From CADEDV01 sp964412375 (GTDB lineage Bacteria > Bacteroidota > Bacteroidia > Chitinophagales > Chitinophagaceae), in NCBI GenBank assembly GCA_964412375.1, contig CAYPOD010000001.1, positions 283,799-347,798 of the forward strand: a DNA stretch of 64,000 nucleotides, given 5' to 3'. The notes under the pieces were generated by a model, which did no database searches, had not been told where the DNA came from, and saw only the letters and a program-made list of their open reading frames with translations. Both the position numbers and the translations under genes were made by a program. Positions within the stretch are counted from its first letter, which is position 1, and the number at the start of each line of letters is the position of its first letter. Below, piece after piece: positions 9,296 through 18,781 of the stretch.

Positions 9296-10891
9296 TTAAT
9301 AACCCGGATTTTGAACCAGGTTGGGATTGATCGTTAATTGCTGGTTTGGAATAGGGAATAACAGCCTTGAGTTATCACTTACTGTTGGTTTCAAAGCACG
9401 GGAGGCAAGGAATTTCCCAAAACGAATCATATCATTTCTTCTCCAGCCTTCCCAATAAAATTCAAAACCTCTCTCTCTATAAATGGCTTCGAGATCAACA
9501 GTGCCTAATGCACCCAGTCCTCTTGAAGGATGTGTCCTGATATTATTTACAATAGCTAAAGCTGTTGCACCATAACCACCGGGTCCGGCAGTTGCTGTTC
9601 CACCGCGGAGAATGGCTTCTGCTTTCATCAGTAAAATATCGGCCAGCCTGAAAATAACCATATCATTATTTGATGGGAACTGGTTAACCAGGTCCGGGAC
9701 ATATTTTACCACCCTGACACCAGTTATTTCCAGGTTGTTTCCTGTTTCTTTTAATGCTACCTGCTTGGTAAAAGAAAGGGGATTCCCTTTTCTATCCTGA
9801 AGGTTAGTACCTGCTGCATCCTGCTGCTGACCGAATAACAGGCCAACATGTATACCTGTTACGTTGGAAACACCCGGGTAATAGCCGGCATCAACTGTTG
9901 GGCCTGCACCGCCGCCTCTTCTTTTATCATTGGCATTAAAGGCATCGTAAAAATCACCGAGAGTGGTGAAACCATTCCAACCACTTGGGTTCTGGTTGTA
10001 GTGTGTTCCGCAATGATAATGAAACATAGCACCGTTACCACCGGTTCCCAGCCCATTATCATTTCTTAGTGTGTAAACAAGCTCTGTTCCGATTACATCG
10101 TTATTAGGTGCAAAGTTGTCGAAGAAATTTGCAGGGAAGCCGCCAGGATAAGCCGGAAAATCAGCCAATATCTGGTCAGCCAGTGTGATCACCTGGTTCA
10201 TGTCGCCGGCGGCAAATGCAGGAGCTGCCCTGTTGGCATAAACACCCTTGTTCAGGTATAATTTCATCAGCAAAGCCCTGGCTGCGTTTTTTGACGCAAT
10301 ACCTATACCGTTGCCATTAGGCAGGTTGGGAATAGCGGCATTTAATTCTGCAATAATGAAATCAGCACACTCAGTTCCTTTCTTTGTCTCGGGGAAAGTT
10401 TTTGTAAGATCGCCGGTAGAAGTAGCCCTGAATGGAACCTGGTCCCATCCATCCAGCACATAAAACATTGATAAAGCTCTTAAGAATCTGGCCTCGGCCG
10501 CCTGCTGAGGAGTGGGACTGTTATCCAATACAGTCGTGGCAGCAAATTGTGACTGCAACAATTCCCTGTATGTGTCAGATAAATATGCATGCTCTGATGT
10601 CCATCTGTGGTTATGATAAACCCGCCAGATTCCATTATCATCCCAGTCGCCGCCTCTTGTGGGACCAACAGCTTCGTCAGTTGTATGTTCTGAGGCTGCC
10701 CACCAGCGGGATTGATCCTGCAGCGGGTTATTAAAGGACCGGTAAGCACCTACCAGCAGAGATGCCGCATTACCACCGCCACTGCTGCCACCACCCTGGG
10801 TGGTTTCGCTGTTAAATCTTTCTTCCAGCTTGGTACATGCTGCAAGAAAAAGAACAGCTGTTGCTGAATAAAATATTTTATTGAATTTCAT
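9296..10891 (-). CDS. RagB/SusD-family outer-membrane nutrient-binding lipoprotein
   Basis: The 531-residue surface lipoprotein partner of the SusC-type transporter. The signal peptide ends in LAAC (Cys19). The N-terminal LEERFNSET segment, helical TPR-like core (AEARFLRALSMFYVLDGWDQVPF, conserved in the family) and C-terminal part with RLADILLMKAEAIL and RERGFEFYWEGWRRNDMIRFGKF are diagnostic of SusD/RagB. It would bind the substrate at the cell surface and close over the SusC barrel. It lies 18 bases downstream of susC and is followed by a terminator. The substrate cannot be told from sequence, and no glycoside hydrolase or polysaccharide lyase is visible nearby. Confidence 0.95.
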   Translation of the reverse strand: MKFNKIFYSATAVLFLAACTKLEERFNSETTQGGGSSGGGNAASLLVGAYRSFNNPLQDQSRWWAASEHTTDEAVGPTRGGDWDDNGIWRVYHNHRWTSEHAYLSDTYRELLQSQFAATTVLDNSPTPQQAAEARFLRALSMFYVLDGWDQVPFRATSTGDLTKTFPETKKGTECADFIIAELNAAIPNLPNGNGIGIASKNAARALLMKLYLNKGVYANRAAPAFAAGDMNQVITLADQILADFPAYPGGFPANFFDNFAPNNDVIGTELVYTLRNDNGLGTGGNGAMFHYHCGTHYNQNPSGWNGFTTLGDFYDAFNANDKRRGGGAGPTVDAGYYPGVSNVTGIHVGLLFGQQQDAAGTNLQDRKGNPLSFTKQVALKETGNNLEITGVRVVKYVPDLVNQFPSNNDMVIFRLADILLMKAEAILRGGTATAGPGGYGATALAIVNNIRTHPSRGLGALGTVDLEAIYRERGFEFYWEGWRRNDMIRFGKFLASRALKPTVSDNSRLLFPIPNQQLTINPNLVQNPGY

Positions 10892-10909
10892 AAATAAACT
10901 ATTTGAATT

Positions 10910-13885
10910 TTATAATGAAAAGTTTATGCTTAACTGGAATCTCCTTGCACTGGGGAAAGGTATGTACTCAATCCCTGTAGAAGGAATGCCGCCGATATTT
11001 TTGTCTACATTCACTTCAGGGTCAAAACCACTGTAATCTGTAATTACAAACAAATTTTGTGCAGTAAGCGCCACTGAAGCATTCTTAAGATGTTTGGAAA
11101 TATTGCCAATCGCATACCCCAGTCTTACATTCTGACATTTAATGAAGTTGCCTTTTTCAAGAAAACGGGTAGAAGCAGTAATGGGGTTAGACAAATCCTC
11201 AGTGACCGGACTGTTAATGAATGCCGATGCTACATTCCTGGTACCCAGGTTGGTGATAGGAATTACATTCATGGCTGTTTCATTAAAAATGTAATGACCA
11301 AAGGCGCCGGTCAGGTTCATGGTGAACGACCATTTTTTATAATTCAAATCAGTGCTTATCCCCAATAAGAAATTAGGATTGGGGTCTTCGCCGTAAAACT
11401 GCACATCCCCATCGTCAACATAATTGGCTTGCCCGGTAACTTTATCAATTCCCAGGAACTCTCTTGTATAAAAAACATTAAGCGGGTAGCCAGATGCCAG
11501 CTTCTGAACAAATGCGCCGGAACTTCCCTGTCCGCTAAGACCACCGGTATTATATGTACCATTAAGCCCGGTCAGTTCGTTTTGAAGCCATGTTCCGTTT
11601 ACACCCAGATCCCATGTCAGATCTTTTTTCCTGATAAGATTGGTATTGATTGCCAGTTCAATTCCTTTATTATTGATCATAGCAGGAAGGTTTCTCCACT
11701 GCCTGGCTGAAGAAGCACCCGGAACAGGGAAATCTAATTCAAACAATACATCTTCTGTTTCCCTGTTGAAGTAGTCAGCTGTGACATTGATTCTTCCGCT
11801 CCAGAGCTGGAAATCCAGGCCTGCATTGAATGTAGTTGATGTTTCCCATCTGAGATCGGGGTTCCCGACATTCAACTGGCTTACAGAACCCGGTCCTGTA
11901 ACCCCAAACCTTGTTTGGGAGGCACCGGAGGGGAATTCCTGGTTACCGGTCTGTCCCCAGCCAACCCTTAATTTAAGGTTGCGGACTGCACTTACATTTT
12001 GCATGAAGCTTTCATTACTGATATTCCACGCAGCTGAGAATGAAGGGAAGGTTGCGTATTTGTTGTTTTCACCAAACTTGGTAGAACCATCTCTTCTTAC
12101 TGTTGCAGTGAGCAAATATTTATTTTTGAAGTTCAAATTAGCCCTTGCGAAATAAGATTGCAGTTCGTTGGTCGGAGCTTCATAATGAAAAATTTCGCGG
12201 CTGGCATTTGTTGAATATCCCAGCATATTATAATAAGGAATACCTATATCCACGAAATCCCTTGCACTGATGCCTGAGTTTGAAAATTCAAAATCAAGAT
12301 ATTCATAACCAACAACTGCATTCAGACCTAAATCAGTGTTGATTTGCTTGTTGAAGCTAAGGGTATGAGTATATTGCTGAACCAGCAGTTTTGACTCTGA
12401 AGCATTTCCCCAGCCCCTGTTCCTGAATTCATTAAAATTCAATAATTCTCTTCCGATCATAGCGGTACGACGGCCATCACTTTGGTTACGTCCATACTGA
12501 AAACGATATTCCAGTTCATTCGTGAACTTATAATAAGGAGCTATATAGCCCCATATCTGGCTGGTTGTAACGTTATCATCATACATCTGCAGCATCCACA
12601 ATGGATTTACGGAGGAAGCACCAAATTGTGGTTCGATCCAGTATGTACCATCTGTCTTTTTAAAGGGGTGTGTGGGATTCCATTGCAGTGCCTGCCCGAT
12701 CAGGCTTCCCTGGAAACCGGCATTATTGGTTACCGGAACAACTTCTTCTCTCACCTGTGCGGTATTAATATTTATATCAAGTCCCAGCTTTTTGCTTTCC
12801 AGGAATTTGAAATTACCCGTGTATCCAACTGTAAACTTGCTCAGTTCGGATTCTTCTACTATTCCTTTTTCATTTAAATAGCTGAGTGAAATACGTTGAC
12901 GGGAGTTTTCTGTTCCCCCGCTTAATGAAAGATTCACATTTTGGGTTATCCCGGTTCGCATGATGGCGTCCATCGCATCCACATTTCCGCCATAATCTCC
13001 GGAAGTAAGACCATATTTAGTTAGCGCAGCCTTATACTCAGCAGCGTTTAAAATATCTATCTGGCGTGCAATATTTGATGTACCAATGGCATAACCAAAT
13101 TCGATAACAGGTGTACCGGCTTTTCCTTTTTTAGTAGTTATTAATATAACTCCGTTTGCTCCACGGGATCCATATATAGCTGCTGCGGAGGCATCCTTTA
13201 ACACATCCATGCTTTCAATATCTGCCGGATTGATGAAGTTGAGCGGATTTCCGCCTGGTGTGCCACCCAAACCCGGTAATCCTAACCCCGGACGTCCGGA
13301 ACCGCCTTCCAGAGGCACACCATCAACCACAATCAATGGATTGTTGCCAGAGCGGACAGAACTGGTACCACGAATACGAATGGTGGTTCCAGCGCCGGGT
13401 GCACCGTTGTTGTTGGTTATTTGCAAACCGGCCACTTTACCCTGGATGAGTTGGTCAGGTGAAGTGTTTACTCCTTTATTAAAGTCCTTGGCCTTAATAG
13501 ATGTAACCGCCCCGGTTAAATCTTTTTTTCGGGCAGTTCCATAGCCGGTTACGACCACCTCATCAAGGCTGGACCCAATACTCGCTACAAATGAAATTTC
13601 AACGGAGTTTCTTCCCTCAATAGAAATTTCCTGGGTTTCATATCCTACTGATGAAATCACCAGGATGGTGATGCCGGGAGCTACATTGATGGTGAAAGTC
13701 CCGTCAGCACGGGTGGTGGTTCCGGATTGGGAACCTTTTGGCTGAACACTTGCACCCAACACAGGAGATCCGTCTTTGGAGTCGGATACCTTACCGGTTA
13801 CGGTACGGTCCTGGGCTGAAGTTACCTGAAATAACAGCGTAAGTGTTGCCAACAGAAAAGCAGGCAGCAGTTTTCTTGCAGACAT
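10910..13885 (-). CDS. SusC/RagA-family TonB-linked outer-membrane transporter
   Basis: A TonB-dependent outer-membrane importer of 991 residues from the ATG at 13885. An in-frame TTG at 13891 would add two residues and is less likely. Order: signal peptide (about 1-24, ends TSAQ), carboxypeptidase-regulatory-like domain (about 28-105, VTGKVSDSKDGSPVLGASV), plug domain with the SusC signature (LDEVVVTGYGTARKKDLTGA and DVLKDASAAAIYGSRGANGV), then a long beta-barrel ending in an aromatic-rich strand (RRFQLSINFSL). No extra N-terminal STN domain is seen, so sigma/anti-sigma signalling is not expected. It forms an operon with susD. The upstream gap carries palindromes and the adjacent Nudix-type regulator is the likely controller. 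Confidence 0.95.
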   Translation of the reverse strand: MSARKLLPAFLLATLTLLFQVTSAQDRTVTGKVSDSKDGSPVLGASVQPKGSQSGTTTRADGTFTINVAPGITILVISSVGYETQEISIEGRNSVEISFVASIGSSLDEVVVTGYGTARKKDLTGAVTSIKAKDFNKGVNTSPDQLIQGKVAGLQITNNNGAPGAGTTIRIRGTSSVRSGNNPLIVVDGVPLEGGSGRPGLGLPGLGGTPGGNPLNFINPADIESMDVLKDASAAAIYGSRGANGVILITTKKGKAGTPVIEFGYAIGTSNIARQIDILNAAEYKAALTKYGLTSGDYGGNVDAMDAIMRTGITQNVNLSLSGGTENSRQRISLSYLNEKGIVEESELSKFTVGYTGNFKFLESKKLGLDININTAQVREEVVPVTNNAGFQGSLIGQALQWNPTHPFKKTDGTYWIEPQFGASSVNPLWMLQMYDDNVTTSQIWGYIAPYYKFTNELEYRFQYGRNQSDGRRTAMIGRELLNFNEFRNRGWGNASESKLLVQQYTHTLSFNKQINTDLGLNAVVGYEYLDFEFSNSGISARDFVDIGIPYYNMLGYSTNASREIFHYEAPTNELQSYFARANLNFKNKYLLTATVRRDGSTKFGENNKYATFPSFSAAWNISNESFMQNVSAVRNLKLRVGWGQTGNQEFPSGASQTRFGVTGPGSVSQLNVGNPDLRWETSTTFNAGLDFQLWSGRINVTADYFNRETEDVLFELDFPVPGASSARQWRNLPAMINNKGIELAINTNLIRKKDLTWDLGVNGTWLQNELTGLNGTYNTGGLSGQGSSGAFVQKLASGYPLNVFYTREFLGIDKVTGQANYVDDGDVQFYGEDPNPNFLLGISTDLNYKKWSFTMNLTGAFGHYIFNETAMNVIPITNLGTRNVASAFINSPVTEDLSNPITASTRFLEKGNFIKCQNVRLGYAIGNISKHLKNASVALTAQNLFVITDYSGFDPEVNVDKNIGGIPSTGIEYIPFPSARRFQLSINFSL

Positions 13886-14028
13886 AAGCAATCGTTTTAG
13901 AAATTTATGTTTGGTATATGATCTCCTGAATAACTACTTCAACTCCCGGAATACAAATCTTTCTTTGTTTATGGTAGTCGAAGAGCATTGATTTTTAAAC
14001 AGTACTATCCCTCTCATTTCTAGTTTCT

Positions 14029-14049
14029 TGCCGGAATACATTTCCGGCA
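14029..14049. promoter_or_regulatory. Palindrome between susC and its promoter: candidate operator
   Basis: TGCCGGAA, a five-base spacer, then TTCCGGCA: a perfect 8-base inverted repeat of 21 bases total. It lies 144 bases upstream of the susC ATG and just downstream of the likely susC start of transcription. A second inverted pair, ACAGTACT (13999-14006) and AGTACTGT (14063-14070), encloses it almost symmetrically. The length and symmetry fit the operator of a dimeric NrtR/AraR-type regulator, but it could also be an mRNA hairpin. Binding is inference. Confidence 0.45.
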
Positions 14050-14092
14050 TTTCTGGTTTTTTAGTACTGTAAATCAACCGTCCTCATAAATT

Positions 14093-14100
14093 TAAAGTTA
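14093..14100 (-). promoter_or_regulatory. Probable -7 element of the susC promoter
   Basis: Read leftward, TAACTTTA resembles the Bacteroidota -7 consensus TAnnTTTG with a final A. It places the transcript start near 14085, leaving a roughly 200-base leader before susC. No clear -33 TTG is visible. The rest of the 400-base gap 13886-14288 holds only palindromes and a direct repeat; no ORF is supported. Confidence 0.35.
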
Positions 14101-14154
14101 AAATTGTGTATTTATAACACTTGTGGAAGGGTTAAACTTGCATAAACTTGTTGC

Positions 14155-14174
14155 AAACATTTCCGCAAATGTTT
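14155..14174. promoter_or_regulatory. Second palindrome upstream of susC
   Basis: AAACATTT, CCGC, AAATGTTT: a perfect 8-base inverted repeat with a 4-base spacer, about 55-80 bases upstream of the probable -7 element. Next to it the octamer TAAACTTG occurs twice with a 10-base period (14133-14140 and 14143-14150). The position suits an activator site on the same face of the helix. Function is inferred. Confidence 0.4.
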
Positions 14175-14288
14175 TCGGTGGAAAAGTTTTAGCGGCTGAA
14201 ACCCAATTAGAGATATTCGAAAACCCGAAAAACCGGCTACTTATTATTAAGATGATGAAAATCAGCCGGCCGGCAATTACAAACCAGG

Positions 14289-14996
14289 TTAAAGACCCCT
14301 GGTTTTGAACTTTTTCTTGAGGGCATATAATTTCCCGGGGCGGTGGGTAAGGTTCGATTCCATTTCATTCAGGTCCTGCACCCAACCTTTAGCAGCAATT
14401 TTTTTCCTAAAGTTTCTCCGGTCAAGTTTGGTATTCAATATGGCTTCATAGACTTCCTGCAATTCCCTGAGCGAAAATTTATCCGGTAATAAATTGAAAG
14501 CAACCGGGGTTTCCATGATCTTATTCCGCAATTGTTCAATACAGGTTGACAAGATCTGCTTATGGTCAAATGCCAGCTTCTTGATTGTTTGTACCGGGTG
14601 CCAATGCAATTCATCTCTGTTCACCCGCAGCTGGTGATGTTTAATATCAATCAAAGCATAATAAGCCGTTGTAACCACCCTGCCGGAAGGGTGTCGGCCA
14701 ACGCTGCCAAATGTATGCACCTGCTCCAGGTAAACATCATCCATACCTGTTCTTTCCCTGAGTACCCTATAGGGTGCACTGTCAAGGTCTTCGTCCGGGC
14801 GGACAAGATCTCCCAGTAATGAGAATAAAGCCGAAAACTCCTCCAGGTCAGATTTGATAAGCAGCACTTTCAATTCCTTATTCTCATACCCCAGTATCAC
14901 ACAATCCACCGACAAGGCAATATTGAAATAATCAAGATGGCTGATCTTCTCCAGTTCGGCTGTCTTCAGATTGATAACTTTTCCCATAAACGTCAA
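14289..14996 (-). CDS. Nudix-related transcriptional regulator (NrtR/AraR-type)
   Basis: A 235-residue protein with an N-terminal Nudix fold and a C-terminal winged-helix region (about 165-235, SLRELQEVYEAILNTKLDRRNFRKKI), the architecture of NrtR-family regulators. The Nudix box is degenerate: where GxxxxxE...RExxEExG is expected, the sequence has DLVRPDE then RVLRERTG, so the first Gly, the Glu after Arg and the last Glu are replaced. Loss of hydrolase residues is what regulators of this family show. In Bacteroidota such proteins control sugar-use loci and often sit next to SusC/SusD, as here, immediately upstream on the same strand. A start at 14987 (MGKV) is also possible. The effector is unknown. 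Confidence 0.8.
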   Translation of the reverse strand: MTFMGKVINLKTAELEKISHLDYFNIALSVDCVILGYENKELKVLLIKSDLEEFSALFSLLGDLVRPDEDLDSAPYRVLRERTGMDDVYLEQVHTFGSVGRHPSGRVVTTAYYALIDIKHHQLRVNRDELHWHPVQTIKKLAFDHKQILSTCIEQLRNKIMETPVAFNLLPDKFSLRELQEVYEAILNTKLDRRNFRKKIAAKGWVQDLNEMESNLTHRPGKLYALKKKFKTRGL

Positions 14997-15230
14997 ACAA
15001 GAATGATAAAACGATTGGATGAATGCAATTACAAATCAATGTCAATACCGAAAATATTCCGGCCGCCAAATTAGAGATTTTATTTACACAGCTATTGCCT
15101 TTTTGTTTTTCGGCAAAGGGTTGCTGTTGGTGAACATGCCCGGACCTGCATCCTTGTGTAGTATTCTTATAGTAATATATACCTTTTGACACAGGAAGGG
15201 ATTATTAAATAGTATAATGCCGTCAGTCAT

Positions 15231-15238
15231 TAACTTTA
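15231..15238 (+). promoter_or_regulatory. Probable -7 element of ligA
   Basis: TAACTTTA, one base off TAnnTTTG, lies 19 bases before the ligA ATG and would give a leader of about 14 bases. The 261-base gap 14997-15257 otherwise shows no supported gene. Confidence 0.35.
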
Positions 15239-15257
15239 CCCGCCAGACCAATAGTTT

Positions 15258-17354
15258 ATGTACTCAAAAGAACAGACCCGGGAACTGCAGCATCAGACAA
15301 CAGAACTGCTAAAAAAGATTTCAGCCATTTCCAAGAAGGAAATTGCAGTTTTAAGGGATGTGCTTCGTTTTCATGAATACCGGTATTATATATTAAATGA
15401 CCCGCTTATATCAGATTTTGAATATGACCAGCTCTATAAGGCTCTTGAAAAATTGGAGCAGCAACACCCGGAACTGGTTGTAGCCGACTCTCCCACTCAG
15501 CGGGTGGCCAAAGGGCTGACCAAAGATTTTCCAACCGTGCAGCACCTGGTGCCGATGCTGTCATTAGATAATTCTTATAATGCTGAAGATCTTATTGATT
15601 TTGACAGGAAAGCAAGGGAGCTTACCGGGTTGAATGAAATTGAATATTGCGTGGAGCCAAAATTTGACGGTGGCAGCATTTCATTGATCTATGAAAATGA
15701 TCTGTTGGTGCGGGGCGCCACCCGGGGCGACGGAACAGAAGGAGATGAAGTAACTGCCAATATCAAACAAATACGTTCACTTCCCCTATCAGCTAAGTTC
15801 TCAACTTTTGGTTTGCAACAGGTGGAAATAAGAGGGGAAGTGTTGATCAACAAAAACAATTTCAAAAAATACAACGAGCAACTGGTGGAACAGGGCCTGC
15901 CGCCGCTGGCCAACCCCCGCAATGCCGCTGCTGGGACACTCCGTATCAAAGATCCGGCAGAAGCTGCCCGAAGAAATCTTGAAGCTTTTGTGTATCATGT
16001 CAGTTTTTATACGGTGGCAAAAGGAAAAAAAATCCCGGAACAGTTGCTTTCCCATTCCGGTTCACTTGCCATGCTTTGGGAACTGGGCTTTCGCAGTCCT
16101 GAAAAAGAAAAAAAAGTATTCAAAGGCATCAATGCTGTTATTAAATATTGTAACGACTTTGAAATAAAAAGGGATGATCTGCCTTATGAGATAGACGGCA
16201 TGGTGATCAAGGTGAATGCCATCTCCCTGCAGGAAAAAATGGGCATGACCTCCCACCATCCCCGCTGGGCCATTGCTTATAAATTCAAAGCAAGACAGGG
16301 TAGCAGCAAACTGCTAAATGTCGAATTCCAGGTGGGACGAACTGGTTCCATCACTCCCGTAGCGAAAATTGAACCAGTGCCCATCGGCGGTGTAACTGTT
16401 TCTTCCATCTCCCTGTTCAATGAAGATGTGATCCGTGAAAAAGACCTTAGAATTGGCGACACTGTATTGGTGGAGAGGGCAGGCGATGTTATTCCCTATA
16501 TCGTTAAGTCCATGACTGATGCCAGAACCGGGCATGAAAAGAAAATACATTTTCCCAAAAACTGTCCTGTATGCAGCAGCAAGCTGTTCAAAGAAGAAGA
16601 AGAAGCCGTCTGGCGTTGTGTTAATATCGAATGCCCGGCACAGGTAGTGGAAAGGATCATCCACTTTGTCAGTAAAGATGCCATGGACATCCGTGGGTTT
16701 GGCGAAGCCAATGTCCGTAAGTTTTATGAGCTCGGATTGCTGAAGGATATTCCCGGCATTTACGAATTAGACTTTGAAAAGATCAGCGGCATGGAAGGTT
16801 TTGGACAAAAGTCAATTGACAACTTAAAAGCGGCAATCGAAAACTCGAAAAAACAACCCTTGCATCGTGTGATATTTGGCTTGGGTATCCGCTTTGTGGG
16901 TGAAACCACCGCCAAAACACTGGCCCGTGCAGTTGATCATTTAATGGATTTCAGGAAATTTTCACCTGAACAATTGCAAAACATGGAAGATGTAGGCCCC
17001 AAAGTGGCGGGAAGTATTCATCATTTCTTCAGCAACAAAAGCAATATTGAAATGCTGGAGCAACTGGAAAAGCTGGGTTTGCGATTGAACAATGAAAAAA
17101 AAGAACTGGCCACCGGCGGCAATCTTACCGGTCTTACATTTTTGTTTACCGGTACTTTACCCACCCTTAAACGAAGCGATGCCGAAGCGATGGTGGAGGC
17201 TAACGGCGGGCAGATACTCAGTGGCGTTAGTGCCAAACTCAATTACCTGGTAGTGGGGGAAGATGCCGGGAGCAAGCTGGAAAAAGCTAAAAAAATAAAC
17301 AGTGTCAGGATCATTTCAGAAGAAGAGTTTCTGCAAATGGCCGGTAAAAAATAA
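15258..17354 (+). CDS. ligA: NAD-dependent DNA ligase LigA
   Basis: Seals nicks in duplex DNA using NAD+ during replication and repair. At 698 residues it has the usual full length and domain order. An Ia-like N-terminal domain binds NAD+ (YRYYILNDPLISDFEYD). The adenylation domain carries the nucleotide-accepting Lys135 in EPKFDGGS, with SLDNSYN before it. It is followed by the OB fold (QVGRTGSITPVAKIEPV, about residues 355-375), a four-Cys zinc finger (CPVC near 436, CVNIECP near 455), helix-hairpin-helix repeats (GIRFVGETTAKTLA) and a C-terminal BRCT domain (about 615-698, LFTGTLPTLKR). All key residues are present. Single gene, no obvious operon partner. Confidence 0.98.
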   Translation: MYSKEQTRELQHQTTELLKKISAISKKEIAVLRDVLRFHEYRYYILNDPLISDFEYDQLYKALEKLEQQHPELVVADSPTQRVAKGLTKDFPTVQHLVPMLSLDNSYNAEDLIDFDRKARELTGLNEIEYCVEPKFDGGSISLIYENDLLVRGATRGDGTEGDEVTANIKQIRSLPLSAKFSTFGLQQVEIRGEVLINKNNFKKYNEQLVEQGLPPLANPRNAAAGTLRIKDPAEAARRNLEAFVYHVSFYTVAKGKKIPEQLLSHSGSLAMLWELGFRSPEKEKKVFKGINAVIKYCNDFEIKRDDLPYEIDGMVIKVNAISLQEKMGMTSHHPRWAIAYKFKARQGSSKLLNVEFQVGRTGSITPVAKIEPVPIGGVTVSSISLFNEDVIREKDLRIGDTVLVERAGDVIPYIVKSMTDARTGHEKKIHFPKNCPVCSSKLFKEEEEAVWRCVNIECPAQVVERIIHFVSKDAMDIRGFGEANVRKFYELGLLKDIPGIYELDFEKISGMEGFGQKSIDNLKAAIENSKKQPLHRVIFGLGIRFVGETTAKTLARAVDHLMDFRKFSPEQLQNMEDVGPKVAGSIHHFFSNKSNIEMLEQLEKLGLRLNNEKKELATGGNLTGLTFLFTGTLPTLKRSDAEAMVEANGGQILSGVSAKLNYLVVGEDAGSKLEKAKKINSVRIISEEEFLQMAGKK

Positions 17355-17471
17355 TCGGGTTCGTTAATTTAATTCTATAACTTAGTAAAGGTTACTAAAC
17401 TGCCTGATAACTCTTCCGCAGGTACCCGGTTATTAAGTGCGCCTTATCCCTGGCTAAAAAAAAACATCGCT

Positions 17472-18035
17472 ATGATTAAGAAATTAGCCGGTGAAGTCTG
17501 GAAGCCATTGGCTTTTTCCGGGTGGAGGCATCTTCGCAACCGCTATGCTGTATCCAGCTTTGGACGCATCGCCAGTTACAAACAGGATGTATTAAAGGAT
17601 GGTAAATTGCTGAACGGTTCCCTCACAACAGGCTACCGCACACTGAATTTGCACCGGCCTGACAATAAAGGAACTTTATACATTCACCGGGAGATGGCCG
17701 GCATCTTTTTGAAAAAGCCAACGCCTAAACATAAATACGTTATTCATGTCAACCACAACAAACTGGATAACCATATCAAAAACCTGCGCTGGGCCACCCT
17801 CGAACAGATGATTAACCACCAGCAGGACAGTCCTGCCAAGATTGCTTATAAGAAAAAACAGGCTAACCGCACCGAAGGCCTGAAACTGAAAGCACCGCAG
17901 GTGAAAAAGATCAAATCCATTCTGGCCAGCCGGAACCGTAACATCACCATCAAACAACTTGCCCGGAAATATGGTGTAAGCGAGATGACCATTTACCGCA
18001 TCAAGAGCGGTGAAAACTGGGGAAGGGTGAAGTAG
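17472..18035 (+). CDS. NUMOD4/HNH free-standing homing-type endonuclease
   Basis: A 187-residue predicted DNA endonuclease of the kind found in phages and as solitary mobile genes. The N-terminal NUMOD4 motif (EVWKPLAFSGWRHLRNRYAVSSFGR, about residues 7-34) is followed by an HNH_3 nuclease (about 70-120) with IHRE, then HVNHNKLDNHIKNLRWAT, which supplies the HNH His and Asn residues. A C-terminal helix-turn-helix (about 150-180, IKQLARKYGVSEMTIYRIKSG) should bind DNA. It stands alone between ligA and a DUF2461 gene, has no visible intron or intein host, and looks intact. Activity and target are unknown. Confidence 0.85.
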   Translation: MIKKLAGEVWKPLAFSGWRHLRNRYAVSSFGRIASYKQDVLKDGKLLNGSLTTGYRTLNLHRPDNKGTLYIHREMAGIFLKKPTPKHKYVIHVNHNKLDNHIKNLRWATLEQMINHQQDSPAKIAYKKKQANRTEGLKLKAPQVKKIKSILASRNRNITIKQLARKYGVSEMTIYRIKSGENWGRVK

Positions 18036-18110
18036 CCCACTTTACCGTTCTTGTTTTTTTATTTGCCATTTCCCTTGTGCGGTTTATTTTCATGACCAAA
18101 GCAAAAGGTT

Positions 18111-18779
18111 ATGCTGCAAAATTCTACTACCCGGTTTTTAAAAGAGCTTAAAAAGAACAATAATAAACCCTGGTTTGATGCACACCGTAAAGACTACGAA
18201 GCTGCGAGGGCAGATTTTGCATCATTTATCCAGGCAGTGATTGATAAACATGGCAAAAGCGATTCATCAATAAAAAACATAGCAGCAAAAGACTGTATGT
18301 TCCGTATCAACCGGGACATTCGTTTCTCCAAAAACAAATCACCGTACAAAACAAATTTTGGCGCCAGCATCAACAAAGGTGGCAGAAAATCCATGCATAC
18401 TGCCGGCTACTATTTCCACCTCGAACCCGGCGGTTCTTTCACCGGTGGCGGCATTTATATGCCAATGCCCGATGAACTGAGAAAAGTGAGGCAGGAAATT
18501 GATTACAATTTTGCTGATTTCAAAAAGATCATTGCAGCCAAAAAGTTCAAATCAGTGTATGGCGATCTTGACAGGAGTGCTGAATACTTGCTGAGCCGTG
18601 TGCCCAAAGGCTATGAGCCGGACAATCCGGCTGCTGAATACCTGAAACTGAAAAGTTTTATCGGGATGATCATGGTGAAAGATAGCGATCTCACATCAAA
18701 AGACCTGGTAAAGAAAACGGTTGCAGCATTTGAAGCGCTGCAACCGCTGATCGTATTTATCAATAAGAGTTTGGAATAA
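18111..18779 (+). CDS. DUF2461 domain-containing protein
   Basis: A 222-residue cytosolic protein covering one DUF2461 (TIGR02453) domain from end to end. Diagnostic motifs are FLKELKKNNNKPWFDAHRKDY near the N-terminus, FRINRDIRFSKNKSPYKTNFGA in the middle and YYFHLEPGGSFTGGGIY. The family is widespread and has no established biochemical function. It stops two bases before the end of the convergent asd gene. I see no clear regulatory site in the short gap upstream. Confidence 0.9.
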   Translation: MLQNSTTRFLKELKKNNNKPWFDAHRKDYEAARADFASFIQAVIDKHGKSDSSIKNIAAKDCMFRINRDIRFSKNKSPYKTNFGASINKGGRKSMHTAGYYFHLEPGGSFTGGGIYMPMPDELRKVRQEIDYNFADFKKIIAAKKFKSVYGDLDRSAEYLLSRVPKGYEPDNPAAEYLKLKSFIGMIMVKDSDLTSKDLVKKTVAAFEALQPLIVFINKSLE

Positions 18780-18781
18780 AC

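Noticed and set aside
14123..14308. 61-codon rightward frame in the susC upstream gap
   Set aside because: It overlaps palindromes and the end of the regulator gene, with no ribosome-binding or protein-family support.
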